Shown here: in pieces, positions 41,520 to 53,721 of the stretch | Layout: each line of letters starts with the position of its first letter | How positions within the stretch are numbered: the first letter of the stretch is position 1 | From: Romanomermis culicivorax | Lineage: Eukaryota; Nematoda; Enoplea; Mermithida; Mermithidae | Direction: 5' to 3' | Length of the DNA stretch: 64,000 nucleotides | Assembly: GCA_963922205.1 (NCBI GenBank) | Contig: CAWUHX010000166.1 | Coordinates: 248,001 to 312,000, forward strand | The notes under the pieces: generated by a model | What the model saw: only the letters and a program-made list of their open reading frames with translations | Database searches by the model: none | Told to the model about the DNA's origin: nothing | Program-made: the position numbers and the translations under genes

Positions 41520-44500
41520 TATTTTTATATAACATCGAAGTTATGAAAAATAACCATCTTATTTACGATTCAGAAGAAACTGATGTTTTGGCTATATTAT
41601 CGTTCAAGCGGTTGGGTATTTAGAATAGATGCTTTGAAAAATTACCGAAATTCGAGCCATTTTCGCCAAGCATCGCGTACGCCAGTGCCAACGTATAGAT
41701 AAGCATTCCGTTGCGTAATTTTTTGGGGATATTCGTCTTTTTCTACTTTTTATTCCCTCAATATGCAAGCTAACGATGTGTATAGGTATGAGAAATCAAA
41801 TCATCGTCTGGTGATTCCATACGATTATTATAATTATGCAATATTTCTATCTTGTGTATATGTTTATTGACTTGGTTGCTTATGGAGCTTGTTAATGGAG
41901 TCCTCGATCACCTATGTATAAATTTTTTACACTTTTTCACCTTTGTAACCTGTCGCTGTATTTTGTCCAACGTTCACCGTTTTTTCCCCAAAATTCAATA
42001 AAAACATGTACGAATAGCTTCTGAAAAATTGGGAAAATTTCCGAAATGCATATGTTAAAGTTTCAAACATGTGATACCTCTGTTAGCTTTACGAGAAGTT
42101 GATTGTTTTGCTACTCCAGTTTTAATGATACATCGACGTGGTGTGTTTGACCCACGAGGTAATTTTCGAAAGCGCTTTTTATTTCAGTGGTCTGGTGAAT
42201 TTTACGCATGATCATCGCGTCGAAAACAGCATAATTTTGAGAAAATATGTGCTACCAGAATGAAAAAACTGTTTTGGGGATCATGCCAGTTCAAAATGTG
42301 CAAAAGTTTCTATCACCATAAGGTGACTGATGAAAGTGCACATTGTGCATTTTCATCGCAAAAGCTTAGTGAAAGGTGACCATGCATTGTGTATTACTAC
42401 CACATAAGCTTACATGTGACATGCTAACATGGAATCTTGCACTGTCACTTTTCCCAAACGTGCATTGTCGAATGATATAAAAGTGTGACAAGTCTGCCAT
42501 CATGTCACTGTGTCAATTTATAGAGATGTATCGAGTTCGAAATTTTTACAATATCGGGTCCGGGTCCTTACATTTTTCGGAGAGATTTGACTTACTGCTC
42601 TATTGACCCACTGTAGCGTGTGTCGCACCGAGTGGTAACGGTGGGCTACCACCAACTGCACAGCCCTGCAAAGCCTGAGCGAGCGCAGCAGCAACTGGAA
42701 GAAATGTCCAGGTGTGGGGGAGTCACTTGAGAGTGAAACATCAAGTCTACGGGTTCAGAAGAAAATGCACGATGGCAGCATGTGCGCATCGAGTTGAAAG
42801 TTGAAAATCAATTCGAAAATGAGATATTTAGAGCGATTTTACATGCTGAGTATTGTGACAGCATTCATCCGGCGCCAAAGTCAAAATTCGCATACCTACA
42901 GTACTCCAAAAGTTGGAAGTTATACATTTTTTGGAATTTTTCAGTCTCTATGCGTGTTTCGAAATATACACCTCCAAATGTTCATTATATACAGGAGGTA
43001 TGAAAGAAATTTTCTGACATCGTATTTTTCACTTTTTATCTCATGTCAAAAATGAAGTCTAAATAATTTGAAAGCGTCATTTGAAGCCATTTTTTGGCAC
43101 CCTCATATTAGATGCTGCGGAATTTTTCTTTATTTCTGTAGCAACTTTTGTCCAACACATTGTAAGAGTAGTGTACCGTTTTGAGAGCTGTAGATGTCTG
43201 CACATTTTAAAAATTTATACAAAAATGCTGTGTGATACCACCAAATAGACGATCAACGGTATGCAGGAAACATTTAAAACGTTCAGATTGGACAAATAAA
43301 AAGAAAAGATGTTTGTCGAATCACTGGGACAATTTCATCAATCTATTTTATAATGCTTATGCAACAGGGTGTTTCGGAAGAGATGCAGCAGAAATTCTTT
43401 TTTTCCGTAATTAAATTGAAAAAAGTCGAACCTGCGATGAAAAATGTTACAAAGTAAATGACGTCTGTCTGACTCTGGCCAATGTTATAAGCTGTGAGAA
43501 ACCTCTCTACAGTAGAACGCATCCCGTTTCACACCACTTGAGGTTAGCCACATGAAAATAACTGAAATGATTGTCGATTGCAGTGCCTTTCGAATACAAC
43601 AAAGTGCATTGCGTTCTCCTGTAAAGAAACGTCGGAGTGACTCGATTTCTGGAATTTAATAAAAAATTTTAAAATTTTTAATTTTTTTGAAGCATGTCGC
43701 TCCGCACTTGTCAAAGCTAGATAAATCAAAATTTATCATGACTTCAAGCCACATTTTTTCTTCTAATTCATTATATAGGTAATGACGAACCCTGTTTTCT
43801 CAGTACACTATTGGTTGGAGTTTTATTCAGATTGAGAAGGATATTTGATTGGCGGTGAAGTGTGTGCCAATTGCTTCAACTTCGGTTTCCAGCTTCGACT
43901 TCCACACTCAGAAAGCCGTTTTTTATATGATTCATTTTCAACTTATCATATTCAAGCTCGGACTTCTCAACTAATACATCTTAAAATAGGTGGAAAGAGA
44001 CAACATCATGTCGAAATATGGTTTGGTTGAGACACAATATCAATTCGAGTCAATTGTGACTAAGCATCTCTATAATTTCATTTTTGATCCTTATTATTCA
44101 TAAACATCAAGATTGAAAAGACGATGACTACAGGGAAAATGGCCGGAAAACTATTTGTAAAATATAACGTGGTTGCTGTAGATTTCAAATCTAAGTCAGT
44201 CTCAAAATGATCTAAGCAACACAGTGTTGATTTGTTACTTTTCATATTTCAATAATTAATGGATGCGTCATCACATCTTCAACATGGGTATTTTTCTCAG
44301 CTGAATGACTATGTTATACATCAGACACAAATCAGAATCGCGACTTTCCTCGTAATTTAGAAATTCTATGCAATTTCTAGGTTAGGAGGAATCAATCTAC
44401 ATAATCATTCATTTTAAGCCTTCTGTCTCTCTTTACATTAATGATAAACTAAACTATCCGAACGGTCGAAGTAATTAACGTCCCTTACAATCTATCGGAA

Positions 44501-44556
44501 GTGAACTGTGCAGCTAATGTGTCATTAAAAGCTCGTGTGTATGACGTTTCATTTAG
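41520..44556. other. Stretch without recognised gene
   Basis: An AATAAA occurs at 41997-42002 and could serve an mRNA ending at 40676. A GC-rich patch at 42605-42720 stands out but has no convincing frame. If the gene continues to 44557, this is an intron. Confidence 0.45.
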
Positions 44557-44659
44557 GAATTATCGAGTTATGAGCGAAGATATTTTAGCAAGTCTTAGAA
44601 AATGCCGATCCAGCCATATTTCCCAAAGCGAAGCGGCCACGTCAGCTCAAGGCTCTCAA
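44557..44659 (+). CDS. Candidate further exon, possibly Cav3 C-tail
   Basis: The acceptor GACGTTTCATTTAG and the donor CAA|GTGAGA enclose 103 bases. In phase 2 they give G completing the previous codon, then NYRVMSEDILASLRKCRSSH and ISQSEAATSAQGSQ, ending in phase 0. Phase 2 is exactly what both upstream tail exons leave (40219 or 40672). The composition looks coding and Ser-rich, like a cytoplasmic tail. It could also belong to another gene whose other exons lie outside the window; no later exon was found. Confidence 0.45.
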
Positions 44660-44725
44660 GTGAGATCGTTGTTTTTTAAAACGAATTCCTGCTCATTCTA
44701 CCATGAAAATAAAAATACCTTGAGT

Positions 44726-45116
44726 AGGTTTCATCAGAAGGACTCAGGTTCAGCTGAGCTGCAGCTTAAGCTGTAGTCTAAGTCTGTTGCCGTTGAAATG
44801 CAGCTCAGCTGCAGCTTATTTCATAGACAGGAAATATATCGAAAAACTTAAGCTGTAGCTTATTTCGATATTCTATAAAATTGCCGCTAAGGTGCAGCTC
44901 AGTTGCAGCTTAGCTTTCTCGATTTGTTCCGTGTGTGAGTTAAGCTGCAGCTGACCTGGCTATGGTATAACATAAAGAGTTGAGCCCAATTCAGAAAATC
45001 TGTCGCCGATTGTCGGCGACAAAAATCCTAGGAATTTTTACTGCTGAATAGAGCTTTAAGCTACAGCTTGAGCTGCAGCTCAGTTCAAGCTAAGCTTCTT
45101 TGAAGAAACCGGGCCC
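44726..45116. mobile_element. AGCTGCAGCTTAA foldback (family F), third copy
   Basis: The left end GTTTCATCAGAAGGACTC and the right end CTTTGAAGAAACCGGGCCC flank blocks of CAGCTGAGCTGCAGCTTAAG and its inversions. It is more diverged than the copies at 10564 and 36755. Confidence 0.78.
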
Positions 45117-45267
45117 TGCACCGTAAGTCGATATATTTTTCACAAGTTGACTGTAGCGCTCACCTAAAGGAAAATGCTTAGTTGTTAAACTCGATGGCGC
45201 TGCAGTTTTTCTTATTGCATCTTAAGTTTTACGACGTCGCCAAGACAATAATAGATAGTGGGCTGTA

Positions 45268-45579
45268 GGATCATTTACACTTGCCTTTTCCGACGGAACG
45301 AGATGCAATCTACGGAACGTAACTGAACGAAAGGGAAATTTCGTTCCGTTCGGTCGGAAGTTACCGTCGGTAGAAAGGATAACATTGCTGTTATCCTTTC
45401 CGACCGAACGTGGATTTTCAGGCTGAATGTTTCAAGCTTAACTTGAGCGACGGCTAGCGACAGTTCAGAAATTTCGATTCAATCGAAATTGACAACCGGC
45501 GCCGGCCGTCTTCGAAAAGACGAAGTATAGCAGCTCGAAACTGGCGCCAGCCGGCGTCGGCTACGAGCTGCTATACTTC
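45268..45579. repeat. Diverged end of the giant foldback family plus a GC-rich hairpin
   Basis: GGATCATTTACACTTGCC and CGACGGAACG repeat, in altered form, the terminus of the element at 45583. A hairpin follows: GAAGTATAGCAGCTCG at about 45523 pairs with CGAGCTGCTATACTTC at about 45564 around a GGCGCCAGCCGGCG loop. Confidence 0.6.
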
Positions 45580-45954
45580 TAAAGGGTCATTTATACTTGC
45601 CTTTTTCGGCGGAACGGAACGGAATGCAATCGGAGAAACGTAACGGAACGGAACCGAAATTTCCGTTCTGTTCGGTTCGGTTGGAGCTTCCCATCGGTTG
45701 TTCTCCGCAAAATCCTACTTATACTTTCCGATCGAAAGTGGAAATTGAAACAAACAAAAATTGCGCAATTTTATTAATTTCTGCGTACAAAAATTTTTCT
45801 TGCATCCATCATTAAATTTAATTTGAGATTGATATATCGACAGCCCCGCAAAAAATTGGATTCCGTTTTCGGGCTGGTTTTTCTCGATTCTGACCGTTGT
45901 TGCTTTTTGAGGGGAAAAATTTGAAAGAGTAAATGAATTTTGGCGCTATGATAT

Positions 45955-46420
45955 GACACACACTGCAAGAATTTTTCAGGGGTGTCCTCAGACTTTTCAT
46001 CGAGGGGGGATAAGGGGTGGGTGGGCAAAGAAACAAAAAAAGTTCCGCAAGCATGTTTTTTTCTACAAAATATGCATAAAAATCATCAAAAAAACCATAT
46101 TGTAAAATGTTCAGGAAGGGCTGTTTTTTTCGGGACATGTGGTGCTCAGGGTCTCAGGTAGGAGGGTATACTCCCTACCTCCTCTATGTGCATGTATGAC
46201 AAGGATCAGACATGCACGGCAAGAATTTTCCAGCGGGGAGGGGGATGGGTGAGCAAAAAAACAAAAAAAAATTCTGCAAGCCTCTTTTTCATACAAAATA
46301 TGCACAAAAATCATCAAAAAAGCTGTCTTGTTTGACGATTTTTTTTTGGTCAGTGGGGGTGGCCAGGGTCCCAGGTATGGGGGTTTACCCCCCTACCCCC
46401 TCCCATGTGCATGTATGGCA
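45955..46420 (+). repeat. Two family B repeat copies side by side
   Basis: The first runs to CATGTATG at about 46198. The second runs from CAGACATGCACGGCAAGAAT to CCATGTGCATGTATG and is flanked by ACAAGGAT and GCAAGGAT, an 8-base duplication with one mismatch. Both share GTTCCGCAAGC-like and ATGCATAAAAATCATCAAAA segments. Confidence 0.7.
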
Positions 46421-46424
46421 AGGA

Positions 46425-46760
46425 TATGGAACAGATGCATTTTGGCGAATTTTAGAGGGTCCAACTTTAAAAATTTTCTTTAATTTCTAGGACTTTAACG
46501 ATCATCATTATTTGTTACCCATCTAGGGCGCGGATTTCAGCACATTTTTCACAAAAATCAACACGTCAACTCTCTAAACTTTTTGGAACGATTGTTCCTT
46601 CCTTAGCGTAAATTGAATTCAATAGCTTTACAGAAGTAGTTGTCGGAATTGTACTCGTAGCTTTTCTAAATTTCTGGGACATAAATTTTTGAACAGAAAA
46701 TTTGAATCTAATTTTTGAAGTAAATTTCTGGAAAATCGATTTTTCAGCATCGCAGCACTG
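46425..46760 (+). repeat. Interspersed repeat, related to 63615-64000
   Basis: ATGCATTTTGGCGAATTTTA, CTAGGGCGCGGATTTCAGCA and TAAACTTTTTGGAACGATTG recur with changes at 63620, 63705 and 63885 in the same order, followed by TTACAGAAGTAGTTGTC-like sequence. Confidence 0.65.
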
Positions 46761-49299
46761 TTTTTTTTCTCGCCGGACTTTTCCCCAAATGAAGAAAGGG
46801 GTCTAAATTTTCCCCCATTCTCCTCAAGTCATTTTTTGCTTGAAAATGCCCATATACGCTTTATTCAAGTGTTTTTGAGCTTCTCGATGAGAAGTGAGAG
46901 GCTAAAAAACATGTTATGTTGCCCGAAAAATGTTTGGGTGTTAAACATTCTGCGGCGCTGGAAAATCAATTTTCCCAACACTTACGCATTCTAAGAATTA
47001 GATTCGAAATTTTTGTTCAAAAATCGTAATTTCTCGAAATTCATCATTTGAGAAATTTTTAAATCAGTTCTTTATTCGTAAACTTTCAAAAATTTGACCC
47101 GATAAGCTAAAATACTTTCACTAAGCTTTCGAATTCAATTTATCTTAAGAGGGAAACAATTGCTCCGAAAAGAATAGAAAGTTGTCGCGTTGACATTGAA
47201 CTAGTGAACAACAGATTGGTATTCAACAACAATTGAAATTGAAAACAAATATTCAACAACAATTGAAAGGAATGAAAGCATAATAATTTTCCATGAATTG
47301 AAGTGCCACTAACATTTCTGTGATTCAAGTTAAGAATATTGAAGTCAATTTATTTCTTGTTCCTGAACGCCGGAACAAATTTCGGAAGGCTGGAAAATGA
47401 GTTTTCGCAACATCTGAATGTAAATTTAAATCCGACTAATAGATTGTAAATAGCTTCTCATTTCGCCACGAAAATTTTCGAACTTTTATATTCTAAAACA
47501 CTGGAAAAAGGAATCTATGCAACAGACATTGCTGAATAGGAGCTTCAAACATACCTGTAAGAAGTCCCACCAGTTGGGGGGAGGGGTAAACCCGAAATTT
47601 TGGGGTGGGGGTTCCAAAACTTTCGAAATCTTCGGATTTTTTCGAGGTGTTTTAGGATTTTTGAGACTCCGCCGCGAAAGGCCAAAAATAGCTACTTTTT
47701 TGAAAATAAAAATATGAAATGGGATATTTCAATTGATAGAAACTGTTGTAGGTTAATTTGCTACGGCCGCATCTGATAGAAAACAACGACTATCATTCGC
47801 ATACCAGCGCTTGGCGCGGGAAAATTTTCACCAAAACGGATCTTCTCGTTTCTGAACTCCCAAAATTTTTCCTCAAAAGATCCCATTTGAGGGAAAACGG
47901 GTGCTTGGGGGGGGGGTAAACTCCAAATTTGGAGAGGGGTCGAAAGAAGTCGAAAACTTTCCTACAAAGGCAGATTTTTCCAAATTTTTTCCCATTTTGC
48001 GAATCTGGGGGGTTGAGAAAAGGGTTGGCCAAGTCGAAGGGGAGGTCACCCTCCATCCCCCCCACCAAATTACAGGTATATATGACTTTAAACTCGGAAC
48101 TTTCAATATTTTTCTTCGATTCAAATGAATTAACACCTCTTAAAATATCAGAATGTTCGAAAAAGCTCACAAACACTTGAATAAAGCGTAATTGAGCATT
48201 TATAAGCGAAAAAACGACTTGGGGAAAAATAGGGAAGCAAATTTCGGCCCCTTCCAGCGTTTGGGGAAAGATAGGCGGGAAAAAACCGTGATTGCGACGG
48301 AAAATTGCGTATGAGAACAAGAAAAGTAGTTCCGGCTCGTTAAATTTTCAAAAAAAAATTTTAAGGCATCAAAAAACATGCGAAATTCGCTCGAATATCG
48401 AAAATAAAAAATGAATTTTTCAGTCGGTGTACGCGTACAGACGGAGCATCCAAACCGAAATTTTTTTGCGCGACGTAATCGAAATGCTTCGGTTCGGTCG
48501 ACTTCATTTATACTTTTCATCATCCTCCTGCACGACGAGAACTGCTATACTCTCGAACGCGCGGAAAAACTGCTTCCGTTCCGTTCCGCCGAAAAAGGCA
48601 GCTTTTTTGATGATTTTTATACATATATTTTGTAGAAAAAACATGCTTGCGGAACTTTCTTTTGTTTCTTTGCTCACCCACCCCTTATCCCCCCTGAATG
48701 AAAAGTCCGAGGACACCCCTGGAAAATTCTTGCAGTGTGTGTCTGATCCTAGCGCCAAAATTTCTTTACTCTTCAAAATTTTTCCCCTCAAAAAGCAAGG
48801 TTTGGGGAAAAACAATGGTCAGAATCGAGAAAAACCAGCCCGAAAATGAATACCAATTTTATTGCGGGGGCTGTCGATATATCCATCTCAGATGAAATTT
48901 AAAGATGGACGCAAGAAAAATTTTTGTACGCAGAAATTAATAAAATTGCGCAATATTTGTTTGAGTTTCAATTTCCACTTTCGATCGGAAAGTACAAGAG
49001 CGATTTTGCGGAGATCAACCGATGGCAAGCTCTAACTGAACCAAACAGAACGGAAATTTCGGTTCCATTCCGTTATGTTCTGTCCATTGCATTCCGTTCC
49101 GTTCTCTTCCGCCGAAAAAAGCAAGTATAAATGACCCTTAAGTTGTATAAATAAATACGACCAGACAGTAGATTTCATACATTTTATTGATCTTGTACAT
49201 TATTCTGATTATTTTTTTGTTTTCGTTCACATTGCACATGTTTACATACATGCGTTTACATTATTTTGTTTAGGGTGTTTTTTGTTTATTTGTCATATT

Positions 49300-49575
49300 T
49301 TAATTCACCCTTAATTAATTTTTTTAATTTCAAATTTTAAAACTTTTCAGTTTTAAATTTTGTATTTTTTAAAATTGGTTTATTTTAAATCTTAAAATTT
49401 TTTAATTTTAAATTTTTTAATTTTAAATTTTTTAATTTTAAATTTTCTGATTTAAAAAGTTTTCAATTTAAAATGTTGAAATTTTCTAATTTTAAACTTC
49501 AATTTTTTTTAATTTCAAATTTTCAATATTTTCAATTTTAAATTATTTTAAATTAATAAAGTTTGACATTAAACT
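49300..49575. repeat. TTTTAAATT low-complexity tract
   Basis: About 270 bases almost only of T and A, with repeats of TTTTAAATTTTTTAATTTTA. No structure beyond the low complexity. Confidence 0.85.
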
Positions 49576-50160
49576 TAATTAATTTTTTAGAAAGTTGAGC
49601 TTTTAATAAGTAAAAACGCTGGAATCAATCAACAAAAGCCGCAAATCTGTCATTTTGTTGTAAAGAAACATGGCTACAGTATTACAACGCGCTGTAATTG
49701 CAAAGTATTGCACTTGCGTAAAGTGCGCAAATTTCACCAAAAAACATGAAAAATCTATTTCTTAGCTGACTATTCTATCTTATCTGGTAGCAAATTCTTA
49801 GTTTTTGCTAATTTCACTTCATTTTACATTCCAACTACCGGAAAATGTAACTAGGATTATGCACAGGCTGAAGCCGTTACGCATTTGATGAGTATTTACT
49901 GTAGCCTGTAGCTTTCCTGGTCCCTAAAAAGTATGGAAGGCTTGTACTTTGTTCCCGATGTCCGGAAAGCCATCCTTCCCCAATCAGGAAAACATCACGA
50001 ACACCTTTCCTTATCAGGTCAGGAATGCTGTCCCAATCCTGATTTCAGGATTACGGATTGTGTTATGATCGAAAATTTAGGGAACGAACTTTCCTGACTC
50101 AGGAAATGCCATTTAAGGATCAGGAGGACTATACATCGGCCTTAACTTTGAAAAATAGGA
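49576..50160. other. Stretch without recognised feature
   Basis: A short set of related CAGGAA/TTCCTG words at 49975-50125 may be an old repeat. No coding frame is supported. Confidence 0.4.
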
Positions 50161-50164
50161 TGTA

Positions 50165-50226
50165 GCTAGGAGTCAAACCTGGGTTACCAGCATTCCCTGC
50201 TGATGTCCTCACCACTAGACCACCAT
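50165..50226 (-). repeat. tRNA-like fragment (SINE remnant)
   Basis: On the minus strand TGGTCTAGTGGTGAGGACA resembles a D-arm/A-box, and GGTTTGACTCCTAG resembles a B-box, about 30 bases apart. The anticodon arm (CAGC...GCTG) has a loop lacking U33, so it is not a functional tRNA. A second similar B-box (GGTCGAATCCTGG) lies near 50890. Confidence 0.5.
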
Positions 50227-50584
50227 ATTTCAGATGCTCAAGGAATAAATATACTTCGATTGAATCAAAATCGCATAAATGTTAATAATAGCAGATGCAT
50301 TCATGGAAAATCTATCGTTAATATCCTTTCAACTGTTGTAGAATACCTATGACGCCTTCATTAGCTCAATGTGGCTTACCTGACTAGAATTTTCTGCACC
50401 AGAATGTTTGCATACACAGCAAAAATGTGGTAAAAAGTATTTGTGACCACATTACAAACGTTTTTAGAAATGTGGAAAATTTTTGGAAGATGAGGCGAAA
50501 AATTTTGGGTATCATTATAGGACCTGAATTTAAGCCCAAAAGCCCAGCCCAAAATATGGGCTCAGGGCTGTGGGAGAAAATTTT

Positions 50585-50775
50585 TGTGTTGTATGCCCAA
50601 ATCCACATGGTTGGCGCTTCAGAAAAATAATGCTCGGTGAGGGGCTCAAACCCTCTACCTTCTGCATACAAGGAAGATGCACCACCAACTGCACTAACAA
50701 ACCGGGTGACGTGATTGGTTCAGAAATTGTAGTTGTAGTGATAATGTTGAGTGCTGGGCATGCCACGTGTTGAAA
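50585..50775 (-). repeat. tRNA-related SINE-like copy
   Basis: On the minus strand it carries GGCATGCCCAGCACTCAAC, a tRNA-like part ending with TGTATGCAGAAGGTAGAGGG, TTTGAGCCCCTCACCGAGC and the tail TATTTTTCTGAAGCGCC. It has the same plan as 22128, with more changes. Confidence 0.72.
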
Positions 50776-50779
50776 AATA

Positions 50780-53455
50780 ATAAGATGGCGTTTTGAGTGC
50801 TCAGACTGATTTCTTGCCTCCCTAATCAGTGGGTTTGGAGGAAGGAGGTAAAATCAGTAGGAGTAATTGTTGGGCCCGAGAGATAGCCAGGATTCGACCT
50901 TAATGCCAGTGCTTCCCTGTGCCTGCCCTAAAGCTTGAAATGACTCCTCACTCAGGGGCGAGAAATCCAGAACAGAAATCTTACTTGCTCAAGAAAAGCC
51001 TTACTAAAATTAGCCAGACTAGATAAAACACCTCAAAACGAAAATAAAACAAGTTCTTACCAAAATATTTATTTATAAAACTTATCCTTAAGTCCCCCCC
51101 CCTTTCATAAACCTGACTTCTTACTATTATAAAAAATGACGGCTTATGTACAGGTGAAAAATGACAATAATAACATAAAAAGGAGTCACCAAAAATTCAC
51201 CAACTACTTCACAAAATTGTGTTCTACAGTAATCATTGCATTGGGCTAGGTGCAGCATGGTTGGACATGTTGTACTTGCAGGCATCTTCTAAAACTGACA
51301 GGAGTGTGTCAGATTTCACACTACAACACCCCTCCCCCTTGCGTTAGATCACCTTACATGATCATCCATGTTGGGGCAGGGAAGAGTCATCGATTTTAAA
51401 ATCCAAGGGTGAAGGCTTCTCACAGATCAGTCTACAATTAGTGAGACCAATAGTGCCTATTGACAACACTGTACCTCGAAACGTCACTCATCCATACCAT
51501 TTACCAAAGTGCACTAGCGTAAAAGATTTTGAAGATGTGTAGGGTGAAAACCTCCCAACTCAGTCTGCAATTAGCAATGCTGATGGTGCTCCATCAGCAA
51601 TGCCGCAGCCTGAACCATTGCTCCATCGTCACCAATATATGGGAGTGCATTAGCATACGAGTCCATGCAGATAAAAGGATAAGGCTGGCCACTACCTTTG
51701 GGAGATTCGAGAGCAAAGGTCCGACTAGTTCTGGGGGATGGAAGACAGGGAAAACATTACGTGGCAGATGAAAAGGACAAACTATCGTCGGCAACATCAG
51801 CTCGCAGTAGAACATTCCAGGATGAATTAGAAAGTTGTAGTGGGAAATCTGACTGGCGATGAAAACCAAGCAGTGGTGCTAGAGGAAGTTAAATATCCAT
51901 GGCAGAACCAGCTCAGTATGTTGTTCTGGCGTAAGGAAATCGAAAATCAAAGGCCGCAAAGCCAGCAGAGTATTCTGTGGTGGAGCTAGCCGAGTTGAAC
52001 ATCATTGTTGCACACTGTGATCGAGTGGGCGACCATCAAACATGGTTGAAATCAGAGATGACAATCGATACAAAATAAATGAACAAAGGAAAAAATATGT
52101 ACAGGAAAACAGTAAGAAAAATGAGTATATTACAGTGGATGGATGAAAATTTTTGAGGCGATTTAAAAGCTATATTTATATAGTGAACTTTGAACCAATA
52201 ATGAGGGTAGTTTTTGAAATGAAAATGTAATTTTTTGGGAAGACTAAACCCTAATTTGCTCTATGTTGCTGATTCTCCTCTTTCGTATGAGCATCAAATC
52301 AAATTTCGGTTTTGAGTGACATTCAACTTCACCTAGTGACATCCAAGCACCGGGGGGGATGCACGGCAAATCGAATCAATGACATGGATGTAGTAGTCTG
52401 TGACTGAGAAAGAAACCAACCAAGCTTCTCAAAAAGGATCAATCAGTCACAAAAAATTGTGCCTGAAGGAATATCAAACTGCCATGCATCAAATTGATCA
52501 TTGTTATCCAAACTGTTGTAGATAAAGAGCAGCAGGAACAGTCCGCAAAGAGGCCAAAAGCTCGAGCCAGCTCCGTAGTTGTATCAAAAATTGAGTGCAT
52601 TCTAGAAAGTAGAATAGTGGTGCAACACTATAGAAGGGAACTATGGGGTGGCCTTCGCACACACTAAGGAAATGAAATCTGGATTTTTAGTTTGAGAATA
52701 GAAAGAATATTTTTGGGCTGAAATGGAATGAAAAATTGTAAAAATTATATTCTCACTCAGGTGGCGGCAACATTGGGCATGAACTTCACCAAGACTGTGG
52801 GGGTCTTGCCATTTCCAAATGTCCCATCTGAGCAAGGCATCAAGAAAGAGGTGTAGTGCACCAGTCGAGGCAGCAGCAAACCATGGTGTCGGAAATTGCA
52901 TGAGCTAGGCCATGGGTTGAAATCGCGGCAGCTGACCACTGATCTTCCTGTTTGCAGCTATGGCAAGGATGAGTCGAGTGGGAAACCCAAGGTTACAGGT
53001 CAAGCAATAATGTGCATATATAATGAAAGGATAAATGAACAAAAATATGCATGCAAAAATATTTGAAATAAAAATTGTCCGTGGCGTCAGTGGCATGGCA
53101 GCATGGAATCAGCAGATGATTTATGTGGTGTTGTAGGATAGGACAGAATAAAGGACAATAATAAGGGAAAAGAAAAAAAATCCGGGGTCATCCCAACCAA
53201 AAGTAGATGCACTTGTAAGTCTGATAAATAGTAATGACAAGAAGGAATTAATTACACATAACAAAGCCGACAATGAGGACTTGACCTGCTTTTGGCAGTT
53301 CAAGATGCATACCCTGTGTGGTGGGAGCACCGCCACTGCCCCTGCAATTGGTTAAGACACTGATGGCAGTCAGTTGAAACCACTCAAATTTAGATAAGAG
53401 CAAGAAAATTGAAGACCAAAAAATTATGAAAAGAATTTGGGCCAGTATTTACAAA
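50780..53455. other. Stretch without recognised gene
   Basis: Several open frames of 60-90 codons (51529-51869, 52641-53096) have no motif I recognise and no splice context. The style is like the retroelement remnant that follows, so it may be more of the same, but I cannot show it. Confidence 0.35.
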
Positions 53456-53487
53456 ATAATTACAACAAAATTTGAAACTCATTACTG

Positions 53488-53721
53488 ATGCTGCTGCTGT
53501 GGCCTGGTACATTGCGGCTGTGGCAATTGTTTGGTGTTAGGGTGAGGGGCATTTTTGGTAATTCGGAGCAGCAAGTGTTTGTTTCCAATTTTGATAAATT
53601 TGTCTTTGAAATTGAGCACAGCATTGATTTCTGGATGGGTGGGGTAGTCAGTGTCATAGAGCCAGAAAGCTCTATCTGCATTTCTGCTGATTTTGAGTCG
53701 ACAATGCCACTATATTGTTGA
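53488..53721 (+). pseudogene. Retroelement-like fragment, opposite in direction to the next
   Basis: A 77-codon frame ends with VVSVIEPESSICISADFEST. The word EPESSI also ends the protease-like frame at 55392 on the other strand, and the bases GAGCCAGAAAGCTCTATCTG recur inverted at about 55396. So part of the same element is present twice, in opposite orientation. Confidence 0.35.

Larger units (their letters stand above)
45583..49138. mobile_element. 3.56-kb giant inverted-repeat (foldback) element, TAA duplication
   Basis: The ends AGGGTCATTTATACTTGC and GCAAGTATAAATGACCCT are perfect inverted repeats flanked by TAA (45580-45582 and 49139-49141), as in PIF/Harbinger. The inverted arms extend about 530 bases with indels (for example CTGCGTACAAAAATTTTTCT at 45781 against AGAAAAATTTTTGTACGCAG at 48920). 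Family B repeats sit within the arms. The open frames in the loop (such as 47793-48320 minus) resemble no transposase I know, so it is probably non-autonomous. Confidence 0.85.

Noticed and set aside
47793..48320. 175-codon minus-strand frame in the giant foldback as a transposase
   Set aside because: Composition is Phe/Pro-rich from poly-T and C-run DNA; no DDE motif or domain is visible.
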